Origin: an uncultured Sutterella sp.
Lineage (GTDB): Bacteria > Pseudomonadota > Gammaproteobacteria > Burkholderiales > Burkholderiaceae_F
NCBI GenBank assembly: GCA_958347955.1
Contig: CATVXH010000010.1
Coordinates: forward strand, 10,766 to 74,765
Length of the DNA stretch: 64,000 bases
Reading direction: 5' to 3'
Positions 1 to 8,595 of the stretch are shown piece by piece (the stretch's first letter is position 1; each line of letters opens with the position of its first letter). The translations under genes were made by a program, and so were the position numbers. Below the pieces are notes generated by a model, which had not been told where the DNA came from, did not search any database, and saw nothing but the letters and a program-made list of their open reading frames with translations.

Positions 1-2
1 TT

Positions 3-920
3 TCTGAAATCGCTCAAGGCTCGCATTTGAGTGAATACGCCGTGAGCGTTCTCATTGATATTTTGGTCTCCTCGCGTATCGTTCAAGGACACGAAAACCG
101 GTCATTTTCTTTAAGCAAAGTCGGACAGTGCCTCATCTACGACAAGATGACAGAGGTCAATTTCGACTTTGCCGACGCGGTTAATTACCGGGCGCTCAGC
201 CACGCTCAAGAAGCGCTTGAGACCGGGAATCCCTCCGGTCTTTGGGAATTTAACCCGTCCTGGCAAACTATTTATCCCCATCTTAAAGAGCTTCCCGAGC
301 AAACACGCAAGGCATGGTTTGCCTTTGACCATTTTCACTCCGACAGCGCCTATCAGGCTGCGCTCGACATTCTCAAAGCCCGCGACGTAAAGTACTTTGC
401 CGATATCGGCGGAAACACGGGGCGATTCACAGCGAAAGCTCTGAAAACGTGGCCCTTGGCGCGAGGCTGCATTGTGGACCTTCCCGAACAAATTTCACTG
501 ATGAGAGGAAACGAGGAAATCGCTCAGTTGCAGCCGCGAATTGACGCGGCGCCCATTGATTGGCTGATTCCTGAAGCGAAGCCCGAAATCCATGCGAAAG
601 TTGATTTAGTGTGGATGAGTCAATTTTTAGACTGTTTCAGCCCGAAGGAAGCGATCAGCATATTAAAGCGCGTCAAAGCCATCGCCCATCGCGACAATGC
701 GTTAATCGCCATACTGGAGCCCGTCGTCGACCATCAAAGAAACGATGCCGCCACTCTTAGCGTAGCCTGCAGCTCCCTGTATTTCAGCTGTCTGGCCAAC
801 GGCAACTCGAAGTTTTTCACCACCGATGAATTGAAATCCATCATCGATGAGGCCGGGCTAATCATTGAAGAGGTGCATGAACCGCTCGGTGTCGGCCACT
901 CTCTTTATGTTTGTCGCTAA
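3..920 (+). CDS. SAM-dependent O-methyltransferase-like protein, 5' end outside window
   Basis: The frame is already open at base 3 and runs to TAA at 918-920, so the N-terminus lies upstream of the window; a TTG at 27 is open in frame but is unlikely to be the true start. The visible part begins with a helical, winged-helix-like dimerisation segment, then a linker. It continues into a Rossmann fold with the glycine-rich SAM loop D-I-G-G-N-T-G, encoded near 402-422, followed by an acidic residue in V-D-L-P. This order matches the O-methyltransferase family that includes plant-type and hydroxyneurosporene methyltransferases (family knowledge). The substrate cannot be told. A hairpin follows directly after the stop. 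Confidence 0.75.
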   Translation, partial: SEIAQGSHLSEYAVSVLIDILVSSRIVQGHENRSFSLSKVGQCLIYDKMTEVNFDFADAVNYRALSHAQEALETGNPSGLWEFNPSWQTIYPHLKELPEQTRKAWFAFDHFHSDSAYQAALDILKARDVKYFADIGGNTGRFTAKALKTWPLARGCIVDLPEQISLMRGNEEIAQLQPRIDAAPIDWLIPEAKPEIHAKVDLVWMSQFLDCFSPKEAISILKRVKAIAHRDNALIAILEPVVDHQRNDAATLSVACSSLYFSCLANGNSKFFTTDELKSIIDEAGLIIEEVHEPLGVGHSLYVCR

Positions 921-924
921 AAAA

Positions 925-954
925 AGCCCACCGCGATTGATTTCACAGTGGGCT
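925..954 (-). terminator. Intrinsic terminator, best read on the minus strand
   Basis: A 7-bp stem (925-931 with 948-954) is followed on the minus strand by seven T residues. It lies between the plus-strand methyltransferase and a minus-strand transcription unit, so it probably ends the minus-strand transcript and may also act on the plus strand. Confidence 0.65.
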
Positions 955-959
955 CAATA

Positions 960-1205
960 AAATTGGAAAGGTAGCTAGGCTTTTCGCCCGCGCTTTCCTG
1001 AACGAAACCGATCTCCCTCAAACGATTTCGTTCTCCCGGAAGAAACGGATGCTGAAAGCATCCCCCTCGTTTCTCCGAGGCTCAGACACCCGTAAGCGAA
1101 GAACCGGGTATCAGGCAGACACCGAAACCACAGTACCGTATCGATGCCCGCATACTTATTGTCATCCTTTTTGAAATAAATGAACACTAGGACTTTCCTT
1201 ACCAC
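960..1205 (-). ncRNA. Candidate structured RNA (or small ORF) upstream of a terminator
   Basis: This stretch between the lipoprotein stop at 1255 and the terminator at 925-954 is rich in self-complementary segments on the minus strand. Examples are a perfect GGATGC/GCATCC hairpin near 1047-1065, an 8-bp GAACGAAA/TTTCGTTC stem near 999-1033, a CCTCG/CGAGG hairpin near 1064-1080, and a GATACCCG/CGGGTGTC stem near 1084-1113. With the T-tract terminator this suggests an independent RNA of roughly 250-280 nt. I could not match it to 6S, RNase P RNA, tmRNA or a known riboswitch. An alternative reading is a GTG-started 76-codon frame (975-1205, minus) that resembles no protein I know. Confidence 0.3.
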
Positions 1206-1254
1206 CTAAGAGATATTTTCTGAGGTTTTCACGGTAAGATATTGATATTAAATA

Positions 1255-1722
1255 TCAACGCCAAGGAATTTCGCCGGGAAACAGTCGGTCTACGAGCTCC
1301 CTCAGCTCCACTGAAGCGTCGTCGACCGTATCAAAAAGAGTGGGCTTGCGGCTTCTTTCATCCCATTGAACGGTATAGACGTTGTTGTGCCGGCCGACTT
1401 CTGTTAATTCGAGCTTGGCGTAACGCAAGGTCGCCATGCTCCAAGAGGAAGCGTATATCGCCTCATAACGCAGCGTTTGAGGACAAGACGTGAGAATTGT
1501 CTTTGTGTCATCGGCCTCAACGCGCGTGACCTTCAGACCCTTGTCAATCAAAGCGCGGCGCAAGTTCAGAAAAACTTCCGGACGCACGGAGGGGTTGTCC
1601 ACGAGGCAGAGATTTCTCTGACCGGCGCCGTGCCAGTCACTATTGGGTTCAACGGAAGAGCAACCGGAAAGCGCCAAAAGACATGAACCGAGTCCGGCCG
1701 CCAAAAACAAAGAAAAACGCAT
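1255..1722 (-). CDS. Putative outer-membrane lipoprotein, Sbal_3080-like
   Basis: This is a 155-residue protein with a lipoprotein signal peptide: a charged start, a hydrophobic stretch, then the lipobox L-S-G-C at about residues 18-21, so the mature protein would begin at the Cys and be lipidated. An AGGA ribosome-binding site lies just upstream of the ATG at 1722. The remainder is a short alpha/beta domain (C-L-V-D-N-P near residue 40, then R-R-A-L) that resembles the small Sbal_3080-type lipoproteins found in proteobacteria. That assignment is by eye and moderate. No enzyme motif is seen. It is monocistronic on the minus strand, and its stop codon lies inside a TTGATATT/AATATCAA palindrome at 1242-1258. 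Confidence 0.7.
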   Translation of the reverse strand: MRFSLFLAAGLGSCLLALSGCSSVEPNSDWHGAGQRNLCLVDNPSVRPEVFLNLRRALIDKGLKVTRVEADDTKTILTSCPQTLRYEAIYASSWSMATLRYAKLELTEVGRHNNVYTVQWDERSRKPTLFDTVDDASVELRELVDRLFPGEIPWR

Positions 1723-1856
1723 AGTGATTCCTGAAACAACTGCGTTGATTGTACCCGTTGGATGTTAAAAAACAATAATCCGATCATCGATAGATAATGA
1801 ATATTTAATGTATTGGACCTAGAATTTGAGCTTTGATTGAAATTCGCTGATAAACA

Positions 1857-2309
1857 ATGACTGATCAAAATCCACAAAGCCAAGCCCCGGCGCTCTGGAA
1901 CCCGATGTGGGCCATTTTACTGAGCTTCATTTTCACACCGGTTTTCGGCGGCATTGTCTGCGGGTTGAATTGGCGCGCCATGGGCAAAGAAGAAATGAGC
2001 GTGCGCTCATACAGCTTTATGCGCTCAACGCTTTTTATCATGGTGCTTTACATTTTTGCCGAACCGATGCTTCGCGGCATCCCCTACACCCAATACGTGC
2101 TTTTAGCGATCATGGTCGGCCTGTGGCTCGTCTGGACGTTTATGGACGGCGTTAAACAGCTTCGCTATGTCAATGAACAGTACGGCGAAGATTACCCTCA
2201 TAAATTCTGGGCCAAATGCATCTCCTGGGGCGTGGGCGGCTGGGTGGCCTACTACGCGCTTGCCATCACCTATGTGATCGGTCTGCACCTCTTGGGCATC
2301 AGCATGTAG
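1857..2309 (+). CDS. Small multi-pass membrane protein of unknown function
   Basis: This 150-residue hydrophobic protein has about four predicted membrane segments (near residues 14-37, 55-72, 80-97 and 125-147) and short polar loops. The N-terminal W-N-P-M-W-A-I-L-L-S-F motif recurs in small uncharacterised proteobacterial membrane proteins, but I cannot assign a function. Its stop codon TAG overlaps the AGGAG ribosome-binding site of the following Sel1-repeat gene, so the two are almost certainly co-transcribed and translationally coupled. Confidence 0.7.
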   Translation: MTDQNPQSQAPALWNPMWAILLSFIFTPVFGGIVCGLNWRAMGKEEMSVRSYSFMRSTLFIMVLYIFAEPMLRGIPYTQYVLLAIMVGLWLVWTFMDGVKQLRYVNEQYGEDYPHKFWAKCISWGVGGWVAYYALAITYVIGLHLLGISM

Positions 2310-2317
2310 GAGCGATC

Positions 2318-3358
2318 ATGGCCGGACGGTCCAGTGCAAAGAAAGCCGCGGAAAACCGAAACGCCAGGGCTAACTATGTTCTGGGGCTTTTGGGCGGCGT
2401 CGCAGTGTCCCCGCCGCTTGCCTCAAAAGAAGCCATGCAGTACTACGCCCGGGCTGCCGCCGAAGGCAATCCCGACGCCCAGTATCACTTGGCAAAGTTG
2501 CTCGTCGAAGGCCAAACCCTCTCCACCAATAACCGGGCGGCGCTCAAGTGGCTCAAAAAAGCTGTTGAAAAAGATCATGCCGCCAGTCAGCATCTCTTAG
2601 GCGTCATGTACCTTAAGGGACAAGGCGTGACCCGCGATGAAAAACGCGCCCTGGAGCTTTTCCGACAAGCCGCGATTTCCGGCAACGCCGACGCCGAATA
2701 TGATTTGGGATGCGCGCTCATTGACGGAATCGCCGGTGAAAAAGACGCCTATCAGGCCCTTCGCTGGTTCCGGTTGGCGGGCGCCCAAGGCCACGTGAAA
2801 AGTCAATATCGTGTGGGCTACGCGCTGGCGCACGGATCCGGATGCGAGATTGACCTCCAGCAGGCCGCCACCTGGCTCAGAAAAGCCGCCGTCAACGGCG
2901 ACCCCAAGGGGCAGTATGAATTCGGGCTTTTATTCATACATCCCGATTACGCTAAGAGAAATGAAGAAGAAGCTTTCCGATGGATTCGCCTGTCGGCGCT
3001 CGCAGGCTACGCGCCGGCGCAGTATCAGTTGGCGCTTTTCTACCAGACAGGAGAAGGCACCCTTACCTCTTACGAAGAGGCTTTCACTTGGGCAAGACGC
3101 GCAGCCGCCCAAGGAGAGGTCAAGGCGCTGCTTTTGTTAGCCGGTCTTTACCGCTTTGGCGCGGGAACCAGTGCCAACCCCTCTGCCGCCTACGCCATCG
3201 CCTCTTATCTCTCAGGCGCCGACAATCCCACCGCGGCCACTTTGCTGCAAACACTCGAGCCCCAAATCACGCCGGCTGAAAGAGCCCGCGTGCAAAAGAC
3301 GCTCTCGTCGGTCAAGTCCCCTTCGGAGCTTATCGCCTCCCTGGCGACGCTTTATTGA
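2318..3358 (+). CDS. Sel1-repeat (TPR-like) protein
   Basis: This 346-residue protein is built almost entirely of tandem Sel1-like repeats of about 36 residues from residue 40 onward. They are recognisable by recurring A-x-x-G-x-x-x-A-Q-Y-x-L-G-x-x-Y and A-x-x-W-x-x-x-A-A motifs; seven to eight can be counted. Such repeats form helical solenoids used for protein-protein contacts, often in envelope or secretion-linked signalling (family knowledge). There is no signal peptide, so it is probably cytoplasmic or peripheral. The ATG at 2318 was chosen over an upstream in-frame start at 2216 because AGGAG sits just before it. It forms a two-gene unit with the membrane protein upstream. Confidence 0.85.
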   Translation: MAGRSSAKKAAENRNARANYVLGLLGGVAVSPPLASKEAMQYYARAAAEGNPDAQYHLAKLLVEGQTLSTNNRAALKWLKKAVEKDHAASQHLLGVMYLKGQGVTRDEKRALELFRQAAISGNADAEYDLGCALIDGIAGEKDAYQALRWFRLAGAQGHVKSQYRVGYALAHGSGCEIDLQQAATWLRKAAVNGDPKGQYEFGLLFIHPDYAKRNEEEAFRWIRLSALAGYAPAQYQLALFYQTGEGTLTSYEEAFTWARRAAAQGEVKALLLLAGLYRFGAGTSANPSAAYAIASYLSGADNPTAATLLQTLEPQITPAERARVQKTLSSVKSPSELIASLATLY

Positions 3359-3362
3359 TTGC

Positions 3363-3393
3363 AAAAAAACGCCGGTTCGACCAGAAACCGGCG
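3363..3393 (-). terminator. Terminator of the rnr-rlmB unit
   Basis: An 8-bp GC-rich stem (3370-3377 with 3386-3393) is followed on the minus strand by seven T residues (plus-strand A run 3363-3369). It lies between two convergent genes and probably serves rlmB mainly. Confidence 0.8.
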
Positions 3394-3414
3394 CTTGCAA
3401 CAAAATCGCTTGAT

Positions 3415-4167
3415 CTAACCGCGCGAAGCCATGTAACGCTGACGCACGCTTTCAAATAAACAGATACCCGTGGCCACGGAAACATTAAGGCTTTCAACGG
3501 AACCCGTTAAAGGAATCTTGGCCAAGTCATCACAGCGCTTGCGCGTGAGTTGTCGAAGGCCGGGACCCTCGGCCCCCATCACCCAGGCAAAAGCCCCCGT
3601 CTGATCAAAATCGTAGATGGTCTTGGTGGCCTCGCCGGCCGCCCCCACAACCGTGACTCCGGCATCGCGAAGTTCAACAATGGCGCTGGCTAAGTTCGTC
3701 ACCATCACCACGGGCACTGTTTCCGCGGCCCCTGCCGCCGCTTTGGCCGCCGCCGGCGTAACCGTGGCGGAGCGGTCTTTGGGAATAATGACGGCGTGAA
3801 CACCCGCGGCGTCAGCCGAACGAAGACACGCGCCGAAGTTTCTCGGATCCGTGATGCCGTCCAAAATCAAGAAGAGCGAATCCGGACGAATCTCATCCAT
3901 CAGTTCGTCGAAGGACAAACTCACTTCAAGGGGTTTGGCCATCGCCACAATCCCCTGATGGGGGATATCGCCGGAAACCATGCCGCTCAAGCGGTCATGA
4001 CCGGCCTGCATAACCCGAACGCCAAAACTCTCCAGCTCGGCGCGCATCTGATTCATGCGCTTATCACGCCGTTGAGGATCAACATAAACGCAGACAATCG
4101 AATCGGGATCTTTTCTTAAGCGGGCGCCCACCGCATGAAAACCCGCCAAAATAATATTCTTTGCCAT
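3415..4167 (-). CDS. rlmB: 23S rRNA (guanosine-2'-O-)-methyltransferase RlmB
   Basis: This 250-residue SpoU/TrmH-family enzyme methylates the 2'-OH of a conserved guanosine in 23S rRNA (G2251 in E. coli) using SAM. The three SPOUT motifs are visible: D-P-R-N-F-G-A in the middle, M-G-A-E-G-P-G-L, and the C-terminal S-L-N-V-S-V-A-T-G that forms the trefoil knot. A short N-terminal L30-like substrate-binding domain precedes them. Length and motifs fit RlmB well. It follows rnr by 38 bp on the same strand, the same pairing as rnr-rlmB in E. coli, so co-transcription is likely. A terminator follows the stop. Confidence 0.93.
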   Translation of the reverse strand: MAKNIILAGFHAVGARLRKDPDSIVCVYVDPQRRDKRMNQMRAELESFGVRVMQAGHDRLSGMVSGDIPHQGIVAMAKPLEVSLSFDELMDEIRPDSLFLILDGITDPRNFGACLRSADAAGVHAVIIPKDRSATVTPAAAKAAAGAAETVPVVMVTNLASAIVELRDAGVTVVGAAGEATKTIYDFDQTGAFAWVMGAEGPGLRQLTRKRCDDLAKIPLTGSVESLNVSVATGICLFESVRQRYMASRG

Positions 4168-4205
4168 AACTTACACTCAGTCATCAAAAACAGGTGACAT
4201 TTTAT

Positions 4206-6572
4206 CTAATGACGCGAACGACTGACGCGGAAATCAATCCGACGACGGTCTTCATCCACCTCTATGAGGCTAACTGTCAGCACGTCGCCCACCGCATAAA
4301 CCTCACCGAATGATTGTCCTTCAAGCGTGCCCTGCGGGGTGTACACGTAGTAGTCGAAACCGATATTGGAAATATGGATAAAGCCTTCGACAAACACTTC
4401 CTGCAACTGAACATAAAGTCCGAAAGTCGTGATTGCGGTGATTCTCGCCTTAAAGGTGCGCTGCGTCGAGGCTAGTGTCTTCATATAGCGGCACTTTAAC
4501 CAAGCGGTCACGTCACGGCTTGCGTCATCGGCCCTTCGCTCGCAGGCGCTGGTGATTTTACCCAATTCAATCCACGCGTTGCGGGATGGGTCGGCTTTGA
4601 CGGTCTGCGGCTCTTGCGGTTGCGGCATCGCCAACAGCGAACGCTTGAGATTCATGCCGCTCAAACTGTTTAAAACAGCGGCGCTTGCGGCATAAACCGT
4701 CGGTCGATAGGTGCGGCGTGACAAAATGCCGCGGATCGTGCGATGAAGCAGCAAATCGGGATAGCGGCGAATGGGCGAAGTGAAATGCGCGTAGGCTTCG
4801 TAACCCAAACCGTAGTGGCCGATATTGTCAGGCGAATAAACCGCCCGCTGCATCGAGCGCAAAAGCGCGTTTTGAATCACGTCGCTGTAAGGCTTGCCTT
4901 GCACTGCCTTGACCACTTTCTCATAATCGGCGGCCGAAGGTTTATTGCCGCCTTCCAATACCAGGCCGAAACCGGAGAGAATCCGGCGAAGCTCAAGCAA
5001 ACGGTCCGCCGCCGGGCTGTCGTGCACACGGTAAAGAGAAAGTTTTTTGCGCCGGGTGATGAAATCGGCCGCGCAGGTGTTCGCCGCGAGCATGCACTCT
5101 TCGATCAAACGGTGCGCATCGTTGGACTCGCGGGCGACAATGGCGACAATCTCGCCTTTTTCATCGGTCTTAACCAAAGTCTCCTGGGTGACAAAATCAA
5201 TGGCGCCGCGCACATTTCTTGCCCGACGAAGCACCTTGTAGAGTGAATACAAGCAGTCGAGCCCACCACGCACGCTTTCAGGCACCTCATCATTATCCAC
5301 CGTTTCCCCTGACAGGTACTTCCAAGCGTTGGTGTAGGTCAGGCGCGCGTGAGAATGAATGACCGCGGGATAAAACTGATAGGCCTTCACAGTGCCGAGC
5401 GAGTCAATCACCATGTCGCAGACCATCGAGAGGCGGTCCACGCCGGGATTAAGAGAGCAAAGGCCGTTGCTGAGCTTTTCAGGCAACATTGGAATCACCC
5501 GGCGAGGGAAATACACCGAAGTGCTTCTGAGCTGCGCGTCTCGGTCAAGTTCCGTGTCAGGCTTGACGTAGTAGCTCACATCAGCGATGGCCACGAGAAG
5601 CCTGAAGCCCTCTTTACCCGTTGCTTCGGCATAAACGGCATCGTCAAAATCACGGGCGTCTTCGCCGTCAATCGTGCAAAACGGCACGTCGCGAAGATCC
5701 ACGCGTCGGGCTCGATCTTTGGCCAAAACTTTATCCGGCAGCTTTTCGGTCTCAAGCATTGTTCCCGGACTAAACTCGTGCGGCAGATTAAACTGCCTCA
5801 CAGCCAGCTCAATTTCCAAATCCGCGTCGTTGTCGACTTGCAATTCTCGATCAATCTTGACATAGACCCTGGGATCATCTTTACCGGGATAACGGTCTAT
5901 CAAGGCGACAACTTTCTTATCCGTCCACCCATCCAAAACGGCTTCCGTATCGACAAATTTCACGCTCAGATTGCACAGTCTCGGATCGGCTTTTTTAAAG
6001 TGATAAGTCACTTTGCCGTGTTTGGAAGTGTTTTTCTTCACCTCGCCCACAATCTCGTTGACGGAATGCTCAATGACCTCCGTGACGCTGGCGTAAAGCG
6101 AGTCGTCTTCCCAAGGCTCGGCCGAATGCGCTATGCGAAAACTCACGGCGTCGCCCGGCAAAACGATCTTTACGTGATCGGCGATGATCGGGAATCGATC
6201 CCCGGTAGAGTCCTCAACAATATAAGGCGTGGCCTGAGCCGGAGAAACCACAATCCCGGTGTGCTCTTTTTGAGTCTTGTGGGTAAAACATTTTCTCTGG
6301 GAATCAAACCGCACCCGGCTGTCCCCCATTAAACGGTCCAGCACTTCGGCAAAAAGCGCTTCGTTAAGCTTGCGGTACTGCTTGGACAAAAGCACATATA
6401 GTTCACCGGTATCCAAATCAGCCGCAGAGCGATTCAAGATGTCAACGGCCTTTTGCGTAAGCTCTGTGACTACATAATTTTTAACCCGGCCTTTGACTGC
6501 TGTCGTTTTTTTTCTGCCTGCGCGTTTTTCCTTTACGATCTTCGGTCGGGGTGTTTTCTTTAAATTTGGCAA
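4206..6572 (-). CDS. rnr: Ribonuclease R (3'-5' exoribonuclease)
   Basis: This protein of about 788 residues has the RNase R layout: a Lys/Arg-rich, helix-turn-helix-like N-terminus, two cold-shock domains, the RNB catalytic domain, and a C-terminal S1 domain (about residues 705-785, with T-F-G-L-Y-V and G-F-I-H-I-S). The RNB active site is plain as D-G-E-D-A-R-D-F-D-D near residue 300. It degrades structured RNA and takes part in rRNA quality control. The open frame reaches 6662, but that start would lie inside tRNA-Leu. I prefer the TTG at 6572, preceded by a purine-rich GAAAGAG/AAAAGAAG stretch; the exact start is uncertain. rlmB follows. Confidence 0.92.
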   Translation of the reverse strand: MPNLKKTPRPKIVKEKRAGRKKTTAVKGRVKNYVVTELTQKAVDILNRSAADLDTGELYVLLSKQYRKLNEALFAEVLDRLMGDSRVRFDSQRKCFTHKTQKEHTGIVVSPAQATPYIVEDSTGDRFPIIADHVKIVLPGDAVSFRIAHSAEPWEDDSLYASVTEVIEHSVNEIVGEVKKNTSKHGKVTYHFKKADPRLCNLSVKFVDTEAVLDGWTDKKVVALIDRYPGKDDPRVYVKIDRELQVDNDADLEIELAVRQFNLPHEFSPGTMLETEKLPDKVLAKDRARRVDLRDVPFCTIDGEDARDFDDAVYAEATGKEGFRLLVAIADVSYYVKPDTELDRDAQLRSTSVYFPRRVIPMLPEKLSNGLCSLNPGVDRLSMVCDMVIDSLGTVKAYQFYPAVIHSHARLTYTNAWKYLSGETVDNDEVPESVRGGLDCLYSLYKVLRRARNVRGAIDFVTQETLVKTDEKGEIVAIVARESNDAHRLIEECMLAANTCAADFITRRKKLSLYRVHDSPAADRLLELRRILSGFGLVLEGGNKPSAADYEKVVKAVQGKPYSDVIQNALLRSMQRAVYSPDNIGHYGLGYEAYAHFTSPIRRYPDLLLHRTIRGILSRRTYRPTVYAASAAVLNSLSGMNLKRSLLAMPQPQEPQTVKADPSRNAWIELGKITSACERRADDASRDVTAWLKCRYMKTLASTQRTFKARITAITTFGLYVQLQEVFVEGFIHISNIGFDYYVYTPQGTLEGQSFGEVYAVGDVLTVSLIEVDEDRRRIDFRVSRSRH

Positions 6573-6596
6573 CTTCTTTTCTCTTTCGTATATAAT
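6566..6596 (+). promoter_or_regulatory. Candidate promoter of tRNA-Leu
   Basis: TTGGCA at 6566-6571 and a consensus TATAAT at 6591-6596, 19 bp apart, would start transcription about 30 nt before the tRNA 5' end. The -35 box touches the proposed rnr start codon, so the two divergent genes share this short region. Confidence 0.5.
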
Positions 6597-6634
6597 TGCG
6601 AATCTCTGTTTCAGGTTTTCACCATAAACAGCCT

Positions 6635-6719
6635 GCCCGGGTGGCGAAATTGGTAGACGCACCAGCTTCAGGTGCTGGCGCTGCGAGGCGTATCGGTTCG
6701 AGTCCGATCCCGGGCACCA
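6635..6719 (+). tRNA. tRNA-Leu (anticodon CAG)
   Basis: This 85-nt class II tRNA has a 7-bp acceptor stem (GCCCGGG with CCCGGGC), a D arm with GGTAGACGC, anticodon stem CCAGC/GCTGG with loop TTCAGGT (anticodon CAG at 6669-6671), a long variable arm, the T-loop GTTCGAGTC and an encoded CCA end. It decodes CTG. A strong terminator follows immediately, so it is a single-gene unit. Confidence 0.97.
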
Positions 6720-6720
6720 A

Positions 6721-6769
6721 AAACGCTTAAATAATCAATAAGCTTAATTGGTTATTTAAGCGTTTTTTA
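6721..6769 (+). terminator. Terminator after tRNA-Leu
   Basis: A perfect 14-bp stem (6721-6734 with 6752-6765), AT-rich with a central CGCTT, is followed by a T run. It begins two bases after the CCA end of the tRNA. Confidence 0.9.
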
Positions 6770-6993
6770 TTGCCCCACACTTATATCAGTCCTGTCAATC
6801 GCGCCGCCTTTAGTATATCGAAGAATTTTGATTTTCCGATGAAATATTTTGAATCTGTTTTTCTCAATCGGGAAAATCGTTTCAATTTGATGAAATCCAT
6901 TTCTTAAGTCTGATCAAAGTTAAAAATTATTTTAATATCATTTAAATATTGAACAAATATTAACATTAAATTAAAACAATATTTATTCAATAG
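6770..6993. other. AT-rich intergenic stretch
   Basis: Long A/T runs fill this gap between the tRNA-Leu terminator and the stop of the minus-strand lipoprotein, and composition is clearly lower in GC than the flanks. No gene, RNA or clear promoter was recognised. Confidence 0.5.
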
Positions 6994-7398
6994 TCAATCA
7001 TTTCGTATTGAAATAATTTGATGGACTTCGAAAACCGCGGGATAGTCTTTGGCAAAACCGTCTTTAGCCTTTCCGGTATTTTCCACGAGCAAAGAAGCCT
7101 CAAGTGGTGTGCCGTTTTTGATTTGACCCGTGACGGAATCGTAGCGCTCATAAAGTTCACCGGTTTTATCAACGACCCAATATGACTGAGAACACCCCTC
7201 GGGCTTAAAAGCCCGCACCTCATGACCGATAATCAATGTTCCCTGAATTACAGCCCGATCACCCTCGGCCAAAAAACAAGCGTTTAATCCTGACTTACCG
7301 AGGGATTGTGTTTTGACATTTGAAGATTCTGGCGCGGCGCAACCGAAAAGCATTGTTGCAAACGCGATGGCGAAAATCGAGGCAACTGTTTTTTTCAT
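6994..7398 (-). CDS. Small lipoprotein of unknown function
   Basis: This 134-residue protein starts M-K-K and has a lipoprotein signal peptide ending in L-F-G-C (Cys near residue 20). I chose this ATG over an upstream in-frame start at 7452 because the signal peptide then begins directly with Lys-Lys. The mature part contains two further Cys residues (L-N-A-C-F and E-G-C-S) that could form a disulfide, and a small beta-rich domain. I do not recognise the family. It stands alone on the minus strand, with its 3' side in an AT-rich gap. Confidence 0.65.
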   Translation of the reverse strand: MKKTVASIFAIAFATMLFGCAAPESSNVKTQSLGKSGLNACFLAEGDRAVIQGTLIIGHEVRAFKPEGCSQSYWVVDKTGELYERYDSVTGQIKNGTPLEASLLVENTGKAKDGFAKDYPAVFEVHQIISIRND

Positions 7399-7472
7399 AA
7401 ATCGGTCCAAAAGTTTCTCTCTAATTAATAATGATTTTAGAGCGAGAAACACAACCGATATGAAAACAATTG

Positions 7473-8447
7473 TTAGCCTTCTCTTTTTTCTTTTCTGTGC
7501 CGCTCGAGCACCTCAAGCTGCTTTTGCTGAATGGCGGCCTGCTCCTTAGCGCTGACGCTGTGCGTCACCAAGTACACGCCAATGAAAATCAAAAGCACGG
7601 CCACGCCCTTTTCCCAAGAGATGGCGTCAAGCCCCATGGCCACGGCGGCGAGACAACCAGCAACCGGCTGAACATAGTTATACATGGCGGCAACAGTCGG
7701 TTTGAGGTTGCGCTGCCCGATCACAATCAGCAGGTAGGAAAGAAACGTGCCGCCGATAACCACATAGGCGGCGCCCAACCATTCGTTAACGCTCACCGTC
7801 GCCCATTCGGTCTGTGTCAGCGCGGGGATTGAAAACGGCAACACGCATAAAGAGGCGAAGGTGAACATCCACTTCATCGTGGTGAACAGGTTATATCGGG
7901 TGACCAGATCTTTAAACTTCACGACATAAAGCGCGAAACTCAACTGGGCGCTTGCGACCAGAAGGTCGCCCCAAATATTGCTTTGCAAGCTCGGGTTTGC
8001 GGCGAGCTCAGTTTTCGACATAATCAGCACCAAGGCGCCGCCCGCCCCCATCATGATGCCGATCAGTTTTTTTAGAGTAATGCGGTCTTTAAGGATCACG
8101 GCCGCGAGCACCATGGCCCAAAGCGGCATGGTCGAAGCCAAAATAGTGGCGTTGCCGGGCGTTGTGAGCCCCACGCCAAACACATAATTGCCCTGATTAA
8201 AAATAATGGCAAATAGACTGGCGAAAAATAACCGGATCAGATCGCTTTTAGCGACTTTTTCCCGGGGAGTAAAAAAGGAAGCGCACCAAAAAAGAACGGC
8301 GGCGCCGAAAATTCTCAAGTCCGTGAGCAGCAGCGGTGTGATAAGTCCGCCCATCATAGCCGTTTTGGCAATCGGAGCCATCAATCCCCAAATAATGTTG
8401 GCGCCGGCCGCGCAGCCGTGACCGGCCAGCAAGCTGCTCTTTGTCAT
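7473..8447 (-). CDS. EamA/DMT-family transporter
   Basis: This 324-residue inner-membrane protein has ten predicted membrane helices arranged as two EamA repeats. The G-x-x-x-P-x-x-A first helix motif and the P-L-W-A-M-V-L-A motif of repeat one are visible, as is the duplicated L-L-I-V-I-G region in repeat two. Members of this drug/metabolite superfamily export or import amino acids, nucleosides and other small metabolites; the substrate cannot be read from the sequence. The C-terminus has a charged cytoplasmic tail of about 30 residues. It is divergent from a second EamA gene at 8596. Confidence 0.87.
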   Translation of the reverse strand: MTKSSLLAGHGCAAGANIIWGLMAPIAKTAMMGGLITPLLLTDLRIFGAAVLFWCASFFTPREKVAKSDLIRLFFASLFAIIFNQGNYVFGVGLTTPGNATILASTMPLWAMVLAAVILKDRITLKKLIGIMMGAGGALVLIMSKTELAANPSLQSNIWGDLLVASAQLSFALYVVKFKDLVTRYNLFTTMKWMFTFASLCVLPFSIPALTQTEWATVSVNEWLGAAYVVIGGTFLSYLLIVIGQRNLKPTVAAMYNYVQPVAGCLAAVAMGLDAISWEKGVAVLLIFIGVYLVTHSVSAKEQAAIQQKQLEVLERHRKEKREG

Positions 8448-8595
8448 AATGAACCTTTAAAAAAAGTGCCGCCATTATAGTTCCGAACATACTCCTGACT
8501 GCGAAAACGAATACACAAAAACCCTTAGAAAACACATACTCAGGCTTAAGAGGCTTACAATTGGAAAACTTAACTTCAAAGAAAGGATCCTTCTT

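Noticed and set aside
960..1205. 6S RNA, tmRNA or RNase P RNA at the structured region
   Set aside because: None of the conserved landmarks was found, such as the RNase P GAGGAAAGTCCGGGC block (only a GGAAAGTCC fragment is present), tmRNA ends, or the 6S central bubble.
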